Assembly (NCBI GenBank): GCA_900120415.1
Contig: FQLW01000006.1
Location: forward strand, 930,001-994,000
Length of the DNA stretch: 64,000 bases
Direction of reading: 5' to 3'
Source of the DNA: Urmitella timonensis
Lineage (GTDB): Bacteria; Actinomycetota; Actinomycetes; Actinomycetales; Actinomycetaceae
The notes beneath the pieces are model-generated. The model saw only the letters and a program-made list of their open reading frames with translations, ran no database searches and had not been told where the DNA came from. How positions within the stretch are numbered: the stretch's first letter is position 1; each line of letters begins with the position of its first letter. The position numbers and the translations under genes are program-made. Of this stretch, positions 9,539 to 17,835 are shown in pieces.

Positions 9539-9868
9539 ATGGACTTTAGACAGGACGAGACTTGGGCAGCTCAAGCTTTATGTGCTGGTCAGGAACCAGA
9601 TGCTTTATTTGTGCAGGGCGCGGCGCAAAGACAGGTTCGTACCCGCTGTTTTTCCTGTCCGGTACGTCTTGAATGTTTGGCTGATGCTCTCCAATCTGAG
9701 GCTAACTACGGGGTGTGGGGCGGTCTGACCGAGCGGGAAAGGCGCGCGATGCTGCGCTATTACGAGGACGTAACTGATTGGTGGGATTGGTTAAATAACT
9801 CGGCTGATGAGCTTGCGGTAGAGCTGCGCCAACCGGCTACTCCCAACGTTTTAGCAAGAGTGCGTTAA
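9539..9868 (+). CDS. WhiB family iron-sulfur transcriptional regulator
   Basis: A 109-residue Wbl protein that binds a 4Fe-4S cluster and acts with sigma factor to regulate transcription. Cysteines at 15, 37, 40 and 46 give the C-x21-C-x2-C-x5-C pattern, and the turn GVWGG is at residues 58-62. A basic RxRRAM segment follows. The tail after residue 80 is acidic and Trp-rich. RBS AAGGAG precedes the ATG. The position, divergent from a class A PBP-phosphoesterase operon and upstream of DUF4177 and RidA genes, matches whiB4 of mycobacteria (a redox-responsive Wbl). The subgroup assignment rests on synteny only. Confidence 0.93.
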   Translation: MDFRQDETWAAQALCAGQEPDALFVQGAAQRQVRTRCFSCPVRLECLADALQSEANYGVWGGLTERERRAMLRYYEDVTDWWDWLNNSADELAVELRQPATPNVLARVR

Positions 9869-9895
9869 TACGCTAACTGTCGTTAAACTGAGAAC

Positions 9896-10054
9896 ATGAC
9901 GAAATGGGAATACGCGACAATCCCGCTACTGTCGCATAACACGAAAGCAATCCTAGACAATTGGGGCGAGGACGGCTGGGAACTGGTTAGCGTCATCGCC
10001 GGTCCTAACGGCTGGGAAAACCCGGTAGCCTATCTTAAACGTCCGCGTGATTAA
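9896..10054 (+). CDS. DUF4177 small protein
   Basis: A 52-residue protein reading MTKWEYATIPLL...NPVAYLKRPRD. The core WGEDGWELVSVI followed by AYLKRP is the DUF4177 signature. The family is small, single-domain and functionally uncharacterised. It starts 27 bp after whiB and ends 3 bp before the RidA gene, so it is probably cotranscribed with both. Mycobacteria carry an equivalent small gene next to their RidA-like gene in the whiB4 region. It is short but its composition, spacing and conserved motif make it a convincing gene. Confidence 0.85.
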   Translation: MTKWEYATIPLLSHNTKAILDNWGEDGWELVSVIAGPNGWENPVAYLKRPRD

Positions 10055-10057
10055 TTA

Positions 10058-10528
10058 ATGTCTGCGGTTTCAAAGCGTTTAGAAGAGGCAGGTTTGGTAT
10101 TGCCTGCGGTGGCGGCTCCGGTAGCTGCCTACACTCCGGCGATTGGTTTTGAAACCGAGGGCGGATTACTGGTGCGTACCTCCGGGCAGATACCGGTAAA
10201 AGACGGCGAACTGGTAGCAACCGGGCTGGTAGGGGCAGAAGTTAGCCCTCAGCAGGCATATAGCGCCGCGCAGGTGTGCGCCCTTAATGCCCTGGCTGCT
10301 GGCGCCCAGGTTGCTGGCGGGGTGGATAGACTAGAGCGGGTGTTAAAGGTGACCGTCTTCGTGGCATCTATCCCCACCTTTACCGGTCAGGCAAGTGTGG
10401 CTAATGGAGTCTCCGATACTTTTGGAAAACTATTTGACCAGCCCCATATCCGTTCTGCGGTTGGGGTAGCCTCTCTGCCGCTGGGCGCTCCTTGCGAAGT
10501 AGAGGTTGAATTCCTGGCGCGCACCTAA
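10058..10528 (+). CDS. RidA family (YjgF/YER057c) protein
   Basis: A 156-residue RidA-like protein. The family hydrolyses reactive enamine/imine intermediates released by PLP enzymes, or has diverged roles. Visible landmarks are LVRTSGQIPVKDGEL near residue 40 and the C-terminal RSAVGVASLPLGAPCEVEVEF. That segment contains the conserved Arg that contacts the substrate carboxylate in active RidA. It belongs to the longer actinobacterial subgroup (about 150 residues against about 130 for classic RidA), so deaminase activity is uncertain. It begins 3 bp after the DUF4177 stop and is the last gene of the whiB-led cluster; the next gene is convergent. Confidence 0.9.
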   Translation: MSAVSKRLEEAGLVLPAVAAPVAAYTPAIGFETEGGLLVRTSGQIPVKDGELVATGLVGAEVSPQQAYSAAQVCALNALAAGAQVAGGVDRLERVLKVTVFVASIPTFTGQASVANGVSDTFGKLFDQPHIRSAVGVASLPLGAPCEVEVEFLART

Positions 10529-10540
10529 TAACCCGTAAAG

Positions 10541-10921
10541 CTAAAGGTTTGTTTTAGGAACGTTTGCGTCCTCTTTAAGGGTTTTTGCCCTCACACTTGC
10601 CACCCGGCGCGCCGCCCAATACACAATGCCGGTGAAAATCGCGGTTCCTGCAACCATGCTAAGTTGCACGAAAAGCTCAGCTTGCGCACTCAAGGTAGCA
10701 ATCGTAAACCCATTGAGGACGCACACAAATGCGGTTGCCCCCAGTAGGGGCCAGGCTGCGCGGTGGGCACGCCCCCAGGCGTCCTCATCGGCAGTGGTCG
10801 CTTCATTAACGATTCCGAGTGGGCTGCCAATAGGTAAGCGGCGGTGATGAAATAGAATCAGTCCCGCTCCCAGATAGGCTGCCAAAAGTAGATAAACGAT
10901 TCCTATAACCAGTGCAAGCAT
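10541..10921 (-). CDS. Small membrane protein, possibly SdpI-like
   Basis: A 126-residue protein with an N-terminal membrane helix (residues 1-24), a polar loop and two central helices. The loop NEATTADEDAWGRAHRAAWPLL resembles the WxxAHR element preceding a helix in SdpI-family proteins, where the family head is an immunity/signal protein for SdpC in Bacillus. That likeness is weak and no toxin gene is adjacent. The basic/acidic C-tail ends in VPKTNL. It is convergent with the RidA gene, 12 bp apart, and divergent from the sterol-carrier-like gene at 11016. Function unknown. Confidence 0.6.
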   Translation of the reverse strand: MLALVIGIVYLLLAAYLGAGLILFHHRRLPIGSPLGIVNEATTADEDAWGRAHRAAWPLLGATAFVCVLNGFTIATLSAQAELFVQLSMVAGTAIFTGIVYWAARRVASVRAKTLKEDANVPKTNL

Positions 10922-11015
10922 ATATTTATTTCCCTCCTGCAGCGGTATAACCTAAGGGCTAACGAAGCAAAGCTGCAAATGCTAAAACTATTCTAAAACT
11001 AAAGGAGTAAACGTT

Positions 11016-11420
11016 TTGGGACGCAAAATCTCTGATTCTCTAGGGCGCAGGGCGATAGCGGCTTGGCTTGCTTACCAAGCAGACAGGGACGCTAAAGCGT
11101 GCGCTGTGCGTTATAGCCTGCAAGTATTGACAGAGCGTCACCCTGGTCAAGCCGTAGAAGTGCGGGTACCTCCTTTTGGGGCAGTGCAAATCGGGGTGGG
11201 AACCGTGCATCGGCGGGGAACTCCGCCGGCGGTAGTCGAAATGGATACTGACACTTGGCTGGCGTTAGCTTGCGGGAATATCGCCTGGGAACAGGTCGTA
11301 GTGGACGGTCAGATTAACGCCACCGGGGTCGGTTCGGATTTGTCTGCCTATTTGCCGGTATTTTCAGCTCCATCTGCATTATCTGAGCCTGTTTCCGCCC
11401 CTTCCAAGCGGTGTCATTAG
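11016..11420 (+). CDS. Sterol-carrier (SCP2)-like family protein
   Basis: A 134-residue protein read from a TTG start with AAAGGAG 8-9 bp upstream. It matches the actinobacterial 'sterol carrier family' of small SCP2-fold proteins. Diagnostic stretches are the conserved VRVPPFGAVQ near residue 50 and RRGTPPAVVEMDTDTWLALA near residue 70, where an SCP2 domain carries its hydrophobic cleft. The C-terminus DLSAYLPV is also conserved. The ligand is unknown; sterol binding is a family name, not evidence. It stands alone, divergent from the membrane protein at 10541. Confidence 0.8.
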   Translation: MGRKISDSLGRRAIAAWLAYQADRDAKACAVRYSLQVLTERHPGQAVEVRVPPFGAVQIGVGTVHRRGTPPAVVEMDTDTWLALACGNIAWEQVVVDGQINATGVGSDLSAYLPVFSAPSALSEPVSAPSKRCH

Positions 11421-11532
11421 CGCGTTTCGCGCAGCGAAAAACTTATGCTGGGCATAAAACACCACGCAAGGCATAGAATGGATAGTAATTAGCAAAAACT
11501 GCTCCCAAGAATGGATAGGAGAGATTTTGATT

Positions 11533-12090
11533 ATGCCAAATCCTCAGCGGTCGGTACCGGCCACCCCCGGATATCATTCTGCTCCCTCAGCGGCGCCGGC
11601 TCACCGCGCTGTTCCCGGAGTTCCTGCAACTCCCGGTTTTCATGCGGGGCAATCAGGTGTCCATCATCAACAGCCTGACACCCCCAAATCTACTGAGGAC
11701 TCCGCAGCTTCGACGCGTCCTAATCTGGGTAATCTGCTGTCAAAGCTCTCCGATCAGATACAGGCTCTGGTAAAGGGCGAGATTGAGCTGGCGAAGGTTA
11801 AAGCTGCCAATATGGCTAAACGCTCCGGAACGGGGATTGCCCTCCTGGTAGTAGCGGGGGTGCTCGCCCTCTATATGTTGGGATACCTATTTGGGGCAGC
11901 AGCTAGTGCCCTGGCATTAGTTGTTCCTCTCTGGGCAGCTAAACTGATTATTGCGGGGATACTACTGGTTGTGCTGTTGATATTGGCACTGGTAGGCAAG
12001 GCTTCTTTGCAAAAGGGAATATCTGACAAACCTGCTCCGCAAGAGGGGATAAAAGAAAGTATTGCTGCGGTAAAGAAAGGGCTTGAATAA
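11533..12090 (+). CDS. Phage-holin-family (Phage_holin_3_6-like) membrane protein
   Basis: A 185-residue protein with a 65-residue Pro/His/Ala-rich disordered N-terminus, an amphipathic helix (LSKLSDQIQALVKGEIELAKVKAA region) and two close membrane helices (about residues 93-145). This is the layout of the cellular 'phage holin family' of actinobacteria. Despite the name these are chromosomal envelope proteins, often paired with DUF3618. I take ATG at 11533 rather than TTG at 11527 because AGGAGAG lies 8 bp before the ATG and only 2 bp before the TTG. It is followed 1 bp later by the DUF3618 gene, so the two form an operon. Confidence 0.8.
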   Translation: MPNPQRSVPATPGYHSAPSAAPAHRAVPGVPATPGFHAGQSGVHHQQPDTPKSTEDSAASTRPNLGNLLSKLSDQIQALVKGEIELAKVKAANMAKRSGTGIALLVVAGVLALYMLGYLFGAAASALALVVPLWAAKLIIAGILLVVLLILALVGKASLQKGISDKPAPQEGIKESIAAVKKGLE

Positions 12091-12091
12091 G

Positions 12092-12373
12092 ATGACACAG
12101 CGTAGCGAAAGCCAAATACAGGCAGACCTGGAGGCTGCACGTAAGAATCTGAGCGGAACTGTTGAGGAGCTCTCTGATTATCTTTCTCCCAAGGCTAATG
12201 TGGAGCGAGTAAAAGCAGATGCGCAAAAAAAGGTACGCGCCCTCGCCGATAAAGCCCAGGAAACCGTGGAAGCGGCAAGCAGTGGCAAACCGGAGGCAAT
12301 CAAGAAGGTGGTGGCGGTTGCCGGCGGGGCTGTGCTGCTCGGTGCGCTAATCGTGCGGCGTATGTTAAAGTAA
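12092..12373 (+). CDS. DUF3618 membrane protein
   Basis: A 93-residue protein with the DUF3618 core SESQIQADLEAARKNLSGTV followed by LSDYLSPKANVERVKADA. It is an amphipathic helix that ends in a membrane helix (VVAVAGGAVLLGALIVRRML). The family is widespread in actinobacteria beside holin-like membrane proteins and is uncharacterised. ATG at 12092 is chosen; an in-frame TTG 9 bp upstream overlaps the previous gene's end. Cotranscription with the upstream gene is nearly certain from the 1-bp gap. Confidence 0.85.
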   Translation: MTQRSESQIQADLEAARKNLSGTVEELSDYLSPKANVERVKADAQKKVRALADKAQETVEAASSGKPEAIKKVVAVAGGAVLLGALIVRRMLK

Positions 12374-12409
12374 TTCTAAAGCTAGGGTTGGTGAAGCGGA
12401 AGATTTTCC

Positions 12410-12434
12410 GTGTACGACATGGTGTGCCGTACAC
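12410..12434. promoter_or_regulatory. Inverted repeat GTGTACG-N11-CGTACAC upstream of the DUF3073 gene
   Basis: Two perfect 7-bp arms separated by 11 bp lie upstream of a plausible promoter for the DUF3073 gene (TTGATG at 12459 and TATACA at 12484, spacing 19). There is no T-tract, so an operator is as likely as a terminator for the upstream gene pair. Its arms share the GTACG/CGTAC core with the hairpin at 12511-12528. Confidence 0.4.
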
Positions 12435-12510
12435 CTCAACCGTGGAATCAAAATGGTCTTGATGCCCGCAATGGGGTATCTTTTATACAGGATATTTAAG
12501 GTAAGTTTTA

Positions 12511-12528
12511 GGGTACGCTAACGTACCC
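12511..12528 (+). promoter_or_regulatory. Hairpin GGGTACG-CTAA-CGTACCC in the DUF3073 leader
   Basis: A perfect 7-bp stem with a 4-nt loop ends 12 bp before the GGAGGGGG ribosome-binding region of the DUF3073 gene. It could modulate translation as an RNA hairpin. Alternatively it is a second copy of the GTACG/CGTAC site seen at 12410-12434. Confidence 0.4.
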
Positions 12529-12554
12529 GCGATTATTGTGGAGGGGGTCACGCC

Positions 12555-12761
12555 ATGGGGCGCGGCCGTCAAAAGGCGAAACAGACAAAAGTAGCACGTA
12601 AGTTAAAGTACTACAGTCCCGAGACGGACTATGCTGCATTGCAGCGCGAACTACAGGCTAAACAGCGCGATAATGTCGATGTCGATGATGAGCAAGGCGA
12701 AGACCTAGAGGATTGGCGTAAAGACATTCCGTCTGCAACTGATGACGATTGGTTCAACTAG
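12555..12761 (+). CDS. DUF3073 protein
   Basis: A 68-residue protein with the strongly conserved start MGRGRQKAKQTKVARKLKYY, a feature of DUF3073, and an acidic C-terminus ending DDDWFN. The family is confined to actinobacteria. Its basic head and acidic tail suggest nucleic-acid or ribosome association, but no function is established. A strong RBS (GGAGGGGG) lies about 6 bp before the ATG. It is a single-gene unit with two GTACG inverted repeats upstream. Confidence 0.9.
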   Translation: MGRGRQKAKQTKVARKLKYYSPETDYAALQRELQAKQRDNVDVDDEQGEDLEDWRKDIPSATDDDWFN

Positions 12762-12877
12762 CTGTAGCCCATCAGGACAGAGTGCATCTTTGAATTAGAC
12801 GACCTTTATGGGGACTAACTGTCCAAGATGCAGTTTTAGGGTTAATACCCAAATAGGCATTAGCCCCAGTTTTACGA

Positions 12878-15433
12878 TTAATCTTCGGTGGCTATTGCCT
12901 GGAGCATAGGTATTTTTCGGGCACGGCGCGCCGGGATTGCGGCAGCAATCGTGCCTACTAGCACTGCCAATAGGCAAATCCAGCCTAGGGAAACCCACGG
13001 TATCTCAATCGTGGTTATACCCGAGTCAGCTAGGTATTTACAGATGAACACCGCTAAGGAAACCCCGCCGGTAATCCCCAACAGCGTTCCTGCCAAAGTG
13101 ATAAACACAGATTCGACAGTAATCATCAGGGATAATCCGAAAGAAGAAAGCCCCACCGTGCGGATTAGCCCCAGTTCTCTAAAACGCTGCTGCACCGACA
13201 GTGACAGGGTGTTCATAATTCCTAAAGCCGCGATTATCAGCGATAATGCCAAGAGGGCGTAGAGAACTGTCAGCACCTGATTGATGGTGGTTGCTACTTT
13301 GTCGGCTGCTTGTTCTTTATTTTGTACCACCATAAAGGGGTTATCGGAGATTGCTTTTTCTATCTCTTTTTGTACCTCGCTCTGATTTGCCCCTGCTTTA
13401 AGATTAATGGCGCAGCTAGTGGTAATATCTAGTGTCTGCGATCCCAATTCCTTGGCTAAGGAACGCTCTATCAGCACATCCCGGAACAAGAATCCCGCGT
13501 CGATGGTGGCAGCGATAGTGAGTGTTTCTGATGCGTTAAAACCGCTGATTCGGAAAGTATCTCCCACGGATAGTCCATGAGATTTTGCCCAAGAATTTGA
13601 AACTAAGGCTTGAGGGGCAGTTCCAGATTGCGAGAAATAATTATTAATAGAACCGGTAACTACCGGAACTTTTCGGTACTGGCTGAAATGGGGATAGGTT
13701 ACTTGGGTAATGGTCTCTTCCGGGGTTTTCGCGTCAGTTATCACCCTGAAAAGCCCCATACCAGTGACCGGTTCTACCTGTTTGACCCCGGGAACGGTTG
13801 CGACTTTGTCTATTAAAGTATCCGGGATAGAAACAACCTTAGGGCTGGGGCTAATCGTCAAATCTGCGTTTATCTGCTGATTCAAGGTAGATTCGGTGGA
13901 GGTCTTCGTGGAAGCAGCCAGGGTTGCCCCCAGGGCTACCAAAGCTACCCCAATCATCAACGCGGCGGCAGTATTGGCGCTTTGGCGCTTATTCGCGGTC
14001 AAGGTACGCATTGCCAGGCGGGCATGAGGACGTAGCCACCAGATAAGCAACGCTAAGGTTCTAACGATTAGCGCTGTAAGTGGCGTAACCAGAATCAACA
14101 TGGACAGCAAGAACAGACAGGCTCCGATAGCTAAACCCGGTCCGCTCTTTGCGTCCTTTGAGCAAGCCCAAACTAATATCCCGATAGCGAGGGCGAGAAA
14201 TACCGTCCCGATAATCGCACGCGGCCAGATAGGTTTTTGGGTTTGAGTATTCTGCCGCATCGCCTCTACCGGAGGCGTAAGTGCCGCTGACCTAGCAGGC
14301 CAGAGGGAACCAAGCACGGTTACTATGATTCCTACCGTTAAAGATAGCCAGGTAATCGACCATGACCAGCCGATTTGTAAGGCTTCGTATCCGGTTTTAA
14401 CTAGCGCCCACGATACTAGCCGGGTCAGTAAAAACCCTGCTCCCACCCCGATTACAGATCCTATAATCCCTACCAATAACCCCTGGAGTGCAACGATAGA
14501 AAATACCTGGGCAGGCCCGGCTCCGATTGCCCGCAGCATCGCGAATTGGGATTGCTCGGCACGCACCATCATTTGGAAAGTGTTCGCGATGATGAACGCC
14601 CCCACAAATAGGGCGATTGCTGCGAATACCAGCAAGAATACGTTCACAAAAGCTAGGGAACTAGCGGCTGCCGCGTTGATTTCATCGTTGTATTGGGTCT
14701 GGGTCAGTACTTCGGCAGTACCTGAAAACTCTTTATTAAGTTCTGCTTGTAGGTTCTGGGAAGATATCCCTTTTTCGCCGGTGATACCGATAGCGTTAGT
14801 AAGGGTGGGAAGTGGTTTTTGGGTGAAGCTCGCGAAGCTGTCTGCGCCAACAAACACATAGTTAGTGAATGCTACCGGAGTGGGGAAACGGTAAATCCCG
14901 CTAACCTTGGCGTCTTTTCCCTCGCTAGAAACATAGACTTTAAGGGATTGACCAGTGGTTATTCCCAGGCGTTTGGCGGCGGATTCCTCTAAGGCGACTT
15001 CGGAACTGCCCGTAGGGGCATATCCTTTAACTAGGCGTGGTTGGCTGGTGTGACCGGGGAAAAATGCCTGTAAAACCGATACTTGCTCCCCTTGCCCTAG
15101 ACGTTGATTGTCTTGATTGGCAAGCATACAAACGTCTACCAGGTAGGGGTCGGCATCCTTTACGCCAGTTACGTTAGTTGCCTGGTCAGCCAGTTTTAGA
15201 GGGAGATTTTCTCTTACCGGGGCTTGCCCGGGGACTTTTTCACCTTGAACCTTGCCTACCAGGTAAAACTGATAGGTGTTCGCAGAGGAAATCAAGGAAT
15301 TATAGGAATCAGCGAGGGTGGCGCGGAGGGCGAAAATCCCGGAAAGAAACCCCACCCCCAGCACTACTGCTAGCAGTGCCATTTGAAAACGTACCAGGTG
15401 GGCACAAAGATTACGCCAGGCTAGTTTTATCAT
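12878..15433 (-). CDS. ABC transporter permease, FtsX/MacB type (two FtsX domains)
   Basis: An 851-residue permease. It has an N-terminal membrane helix, a periplasm-like extracellular domain (about residues 40-255) and a three-helix FtsX domain (about 260-400, with FIIANTFQMMVRAEQSQFAMLRAIGA). A middle pair of helices, a second extracellular domain and a second FtsX domain follow; the second has LSLIIAALGIMNTLSLSVQQR. It ends PARRARKIPMLQAIATED. This duplicated layout is usual for Gram-positive MacB-like exporters of peptides or lipids, or for mechanotransmission. Its ATG overlaps the stop of the ATPase gene (ATGA), so the two are translationally coupled. Substrate unknown. Confidence 0.92.
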   Translation of the reverse strand: MIKLAWRNLCAHLVRFQMALLAVVLGVGFLSGIFALRATLADSYNSLISSANTYQFYLVGKVQGEKVPGQAPVRENLPLKLADQATNVTGVKDADPYLVDVCMLANQDNQRLGQGEQVSVLQAFFPGHTSQPRLVKGYAPTGSSEVALEESAAKRLGITTGQSLKVYVSSEGKDAKVSGIYRFPTPVAFTNYVFVGADSFASFTQKPLPTLTNAIGITGEKGISSQNLQAELNKEFSGTAEVLTQTQYNDEINAAAASSLAFVNVFLLVFAAIALFVGAFIIANTFQMMVRAEQSQFAMLRAIGAGPAQVFSIVALQGLLVGIIGSVIGVGAGFLLTRLVSWALVKTGYEALQIGWSWSITWLSLTVGIIVTVLGSLWPARSAALTPPVEAMRQNTQTQKPIWPRAIIGTVFLALAIGILVWACSKDAKSGPGLAIGACLFLLSMLILVTPLTALIVRTLALLIWWLRPHARLAMRTLTANKRQSANTAAALMIGVALVALGATLAASTKTSTESTLNQQINADLTISPSPKVVSIPDTLIDKVATVPGVKQVEPVTGMGLFRVITDAKTPEETITQVTYPHFSQYRKVPVVTGSINNYFSQSGTAPQALVSNSWAKSHGLSVGDTFRISGFNASETLTIAATIDAGFLFRDVLIERSLAKELGSQTLDITTSCAINLKAGANQSEVQKEIEKAISDNPFMVVQNKEQAADKVATTINQVLTVLYALLALSLIIAALGIMNTLSLSVQQRFRELGLIRTVGLSSFGLSLMITVESVFITLAGTLLGITGGVSLAVFICKYLADSGITTIEIPWVSLGWICLLAVLVGTIAAAIPARRARKIPMLQAIATED

Positions 15434-17316
15434 GCTTTATCCTGTGAATCTTGCAGAGAATCAATCGCATCCTGTGAGGACTCTAGCAGCGCTTCCGCTT
15501 TTTTAATCATGTTGAACAGGCGTTCTTTTTCTTGATTTAGGGTCTCTTCGGGGGTGCGTGCTATGGGTGCTGAGCTCAGCCTGGATTTAGTGCCTGTTGG
15601 AACTGCCACTTTAGGTTTAATGGGGGAAGCGGCTCGGGGTTTCGCACCCTTACTTTCTCCAGGGTTATTTGAGGCGTTGGCACTACGAGAGTGAGCAGAG
15701 TTAATAGCGTTTGTGGTGTTAGAGGCAGATATTGTCGCCCGTGCCTTTTTCTTTGCGTCCCGATTTGGGTTGTCTGATTTTATTTCTGAGGGCGCATCCT
15801 CCCAAAAACCAGAAGTTTCGTTTACCGGATTAGAAAATACCGAGTAAAGCCCTGACCAGCGCTTATTATCGGCATCGTGGCGAGACTCTTTAGCGGGCGT
15901 CGTTTTTTTCGGTAGTTGCCTATTTGTTTGCCCGCTAGTTTTTTCCTGCTTTTTGCTGGTTGTAGGCGCTTTTGTCTCTTTAGGGCGCGACGCTGAATCT
16001 TTTTCGCTGGCTAGCTGATTTTGTCCTGGCTTTGGTGTCCAACCTCGCCAAGTAGTGCCACGTTCATCACGGCTTTCCCAGGCGCTTCCGTTAAGTCGCT
16101 GTTTGGGTAGCTTATTAGTGCCGGGCGAATCCGTTTTAGCGGGTGCGGGTTTTAGCGGTATCTTCCGGGTATTAGATGCTGATTTAGTGGTTTGTGGCTT
16201 TTCTTGCCGGCTTTGCGCCAGGGCTCTCCGCGCGCCCTCTTTAGTTAGTAATTCCGCAGGGACTACCGGTTTCGCGGTTCCCATTAGGGCGTTAAGGGCT
16301 CCCGCATCTATCGCCGGTGCTTTGGTTTGCGGCAGGGCAGCGGCAGGGGCATCTATTTTTGCTCCCCGTGCTATCTGCAAGTTCGCCAGGCGGCTCTGCA
16401 TTTTCTCCCTATCCGGCCAAGTTCCCGCCTTATTAGTAGCGGGAAGATAGTCGAGATTAGATAGCTCACCGTTTTGTGGTTTGCCGTTATTTCGGGAAGT
16501 AGAGCTGAGCGGATGGGTTTGTATGAAGTGAGGCAATTCGCTTTGTGCCACTAGCACGCTTTCACGTTGAGGATGGTTTAGTTCGGCAACTATTTGACCG
16601 TCAGAGAGGAAAAGTACCCGGTCAGCATAGGCAGCAGCAGCAGCCTCGTGGGTAACCATCACCACTGATTGCCCAAAATCATTAACGGCTTCCCGCAGGT
16701 AGCGCAGCACTTGCTTGGAGGATTCAGAATCTAGGTTTCCGGTGGGTTCATCGGCAAATAGCACTACCGCATCTTGCATTAGCGCCCGCGCGCAAGCTAC
16801 TCGCTGCTGTTGCCCACCAGAGAGCTCACTGGGGCGATGACGTAGCCTATCTTCTAGCCCTAAAGCTCTAACTACCTGCTCGAAACGGTCTTCGGGAACT
16901 TTACGACGGGAAATTTCAAAAGGTAAAAGAATGTTTTCTTTCGCGCTGAGGGTTGGGATTAGGTTAAAGGCTTGGAAAATAAAGCCTATACGGTCGCGAC
17001 GTAGCCGAGTTAGACGACGCTGATTCATTCCCACAATTTCGGTGCCATCAATTTTGATAGAGCCGGAGGTGGCGGATTCAAAACCGGCTAAACAGTGCAT
17101 AAATGTGGATTTTCCTGAGCCAGACGGACCCATGATTGCGGTAAAGCGTCGCCTGGCGATTCCTATTGAAATATGGTCTAGGGCGCGCACGCTGCCCGCG
17201 CCAGAAACATAATCTTTGGTCAGCTCATTGACCTCAATTACCGGATCGGGAACGCTTGAGGGCAGCTTCAGCCCTGATTTCAGGCGAGTTTGTGCGGGTT
17301 TCACCATGTGTTTCAT
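15430..17316 (-). CDS. ABC transporter ATP-binding protein with long disordered C-terminal extension
   Basis: Residues 26-255 are a MacB/LolD-type ATPase: Walker A GPSGSGKST (63-71), a Q-loop in FQAFNLIPTL, signature LSGGQQQRVACARALM, Walker B VVLFADEPTGNLD and the H-loop MVTHEAAAA. Usual family length is about 230. Here another 370 residues follow, rich in Lys, Pro, Ser, Thr and Asn and apparently disordered. They end in a predicted coiled coil (ETLNQEKERLFNMIKKAEAL onwards, about residues 585-628). The start could be Met1 or Met4. It heads an operon with the permease at 12878. The tail may tether or regulate the exporter; no known domain was recognised in it. Confidence 0.9.
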   Translation of the reverse strand: MKHMVKPAQTRLKSGLKLPSSVPDPVIEVNELTKDYVSGAGSVRALDHISIGIARRRFTAIMGPSGSGKSTFMHCLAGFESATSGSIKIDGTEIVGMNQRRLTRLRRDRIGFIFQAFNLIPTLSAKENILLPFEISRRKVPEDRFEQVVRALGLEDRLRHRPSELSGGQQQRVACARALMQDAVVLFADEPTGNLDSESSKQVLRYLREAVNDFGQSVVMVTHEAAAAAYADRVLFLSDGQIVAELNHPQRESVLVAQSELPHFIQTHPLSSTSRNNGKPQNGELSNLDYLPATNKAGTWPDREKMQSRLANLQIARGAKIDAPAAALPQTKAPAIDAGALNALMGTAKPVVPAELLTKEGARRALAQSRQEKPQTTKSASNTRKIPLKPAPAKTDSPGTNKLPKQRLNGSAWESRDERGTTWRGWTPKPGQNQLASEKDSASRPKETKAPTTSKKQEKTSGQTNRQLPKKTTPAKESRHDADNKRWSGLYSVFSNPVNETSGFWEDAPSEIKSDNPNRDAKKKARATISASNTTNAINSAHSRSANASNNPGESKGAKPRAASPIKPKVAVPTGTKSRLSSAPIARTPEETLNQEKERLFNMIKKAEALLESSQDAIDSLQDSQDKA

Positions 17317-17470
17317 GTTATCTCATAGGGCGAGCTCTGCCGTTAGTCTTTCACGCGCGTTTAGTGCACACCGGGTAATGGAGGGTAGTTTTCCCGGCAT
17401 AGTTATTGCCGAAAAGAATAGCGAATCTTCTAAAACTTAGGGTTCGAGTAACGAGTAGAGAGGGGTAAAG

Positions 17471-17734
17471 ATGGCAGGTGAGATTGCGATAGTCTCCAGT
17501 ATCGCTACAAATATGCAGCAAGCAGCGTCCCTAGCTGGTAGCAGTGCGGCGCAGTTAGCGGCGATAAATCTGCGTGAACAATGGGAATCACAAGCCGGGA
17601 TGGTTGCCCAAAGTGTTTTGCAGCGCCGCCAGCAAGATATGGGTGCACTGGCTCAAGCGGCAGTAAATGCTGGCCGGTTGGCAAGGGAAACGACCGGAGC
17701 GCTTTTGGCGCTGCAACAAGCTGGCAAACTGTGA
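17471..17734 (+). CDS. Small helical protein, WXG100-like in shape
   Basis: An 87-residue Ala/Gln-rich protein predicted to form two antiparallel helices around residues 38-42 (QWESQAG). That recalls the helical hairpin of type VII (ESX) substrates, but there is no strict WXG turn and no C-terminal YxxxD/E signal. It starts with ATG after GAGAGGGG. Its stop overlaps the ATG of the tiny reading frame at 17734, and the lipase gene follows about 100 bp later, so the three look like one operon. Function unknown; a secretion partner or chaperone for the lipase is inference from shape and position. Confidence 0.65.
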   Translation: MAGEIAIVSSIATNMQQAASLAGSSAAQLAAINLREQWESQAGMVAQSVLQRRQQDMGALAQAAVNAGRLARETTGALLALQQAGKL

Positions 17735-17826
17735 TGAATAGGCAGGCGGTGGCGGATTTGGGGGATAACGCAGGGTGGAAAACTGCCCGGAAAACTTTAT
17801 TTAGAGTTCGGCACTATGCTGCGTAA
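17734..17826 (+). CDS. Possible 30-residue small protein between helical protein and lipase
   Basis: A 30-codon frame (MNRQAVADLGDNAGWKTARK...) starts at an ATG overlapping the upstream stop (TGATG) and ends 9 bp before the lipase start. The overlap, basic composition and central position argue for translation. It could equally be a chance frame whose role is to couple translation. No family recognised. The lipase has its own strong RBS, GGAGG, inside the gap. Confidence 0.35.
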   Translation: MNRQAVADLGDNAGWKTARKTLFRVRHYAA

Positions 17827-17835
17827 GGAGGTGTC

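Noticed and set aside
17471-17734. Calling the 87-residue protein a true WXG100/ESAT-6 member
   Set aside because: The central turn is W-E-S followed by QAG, not WXG, and there is no C-terminal YxxxD/E signal. Only the overall helical shape is similar.
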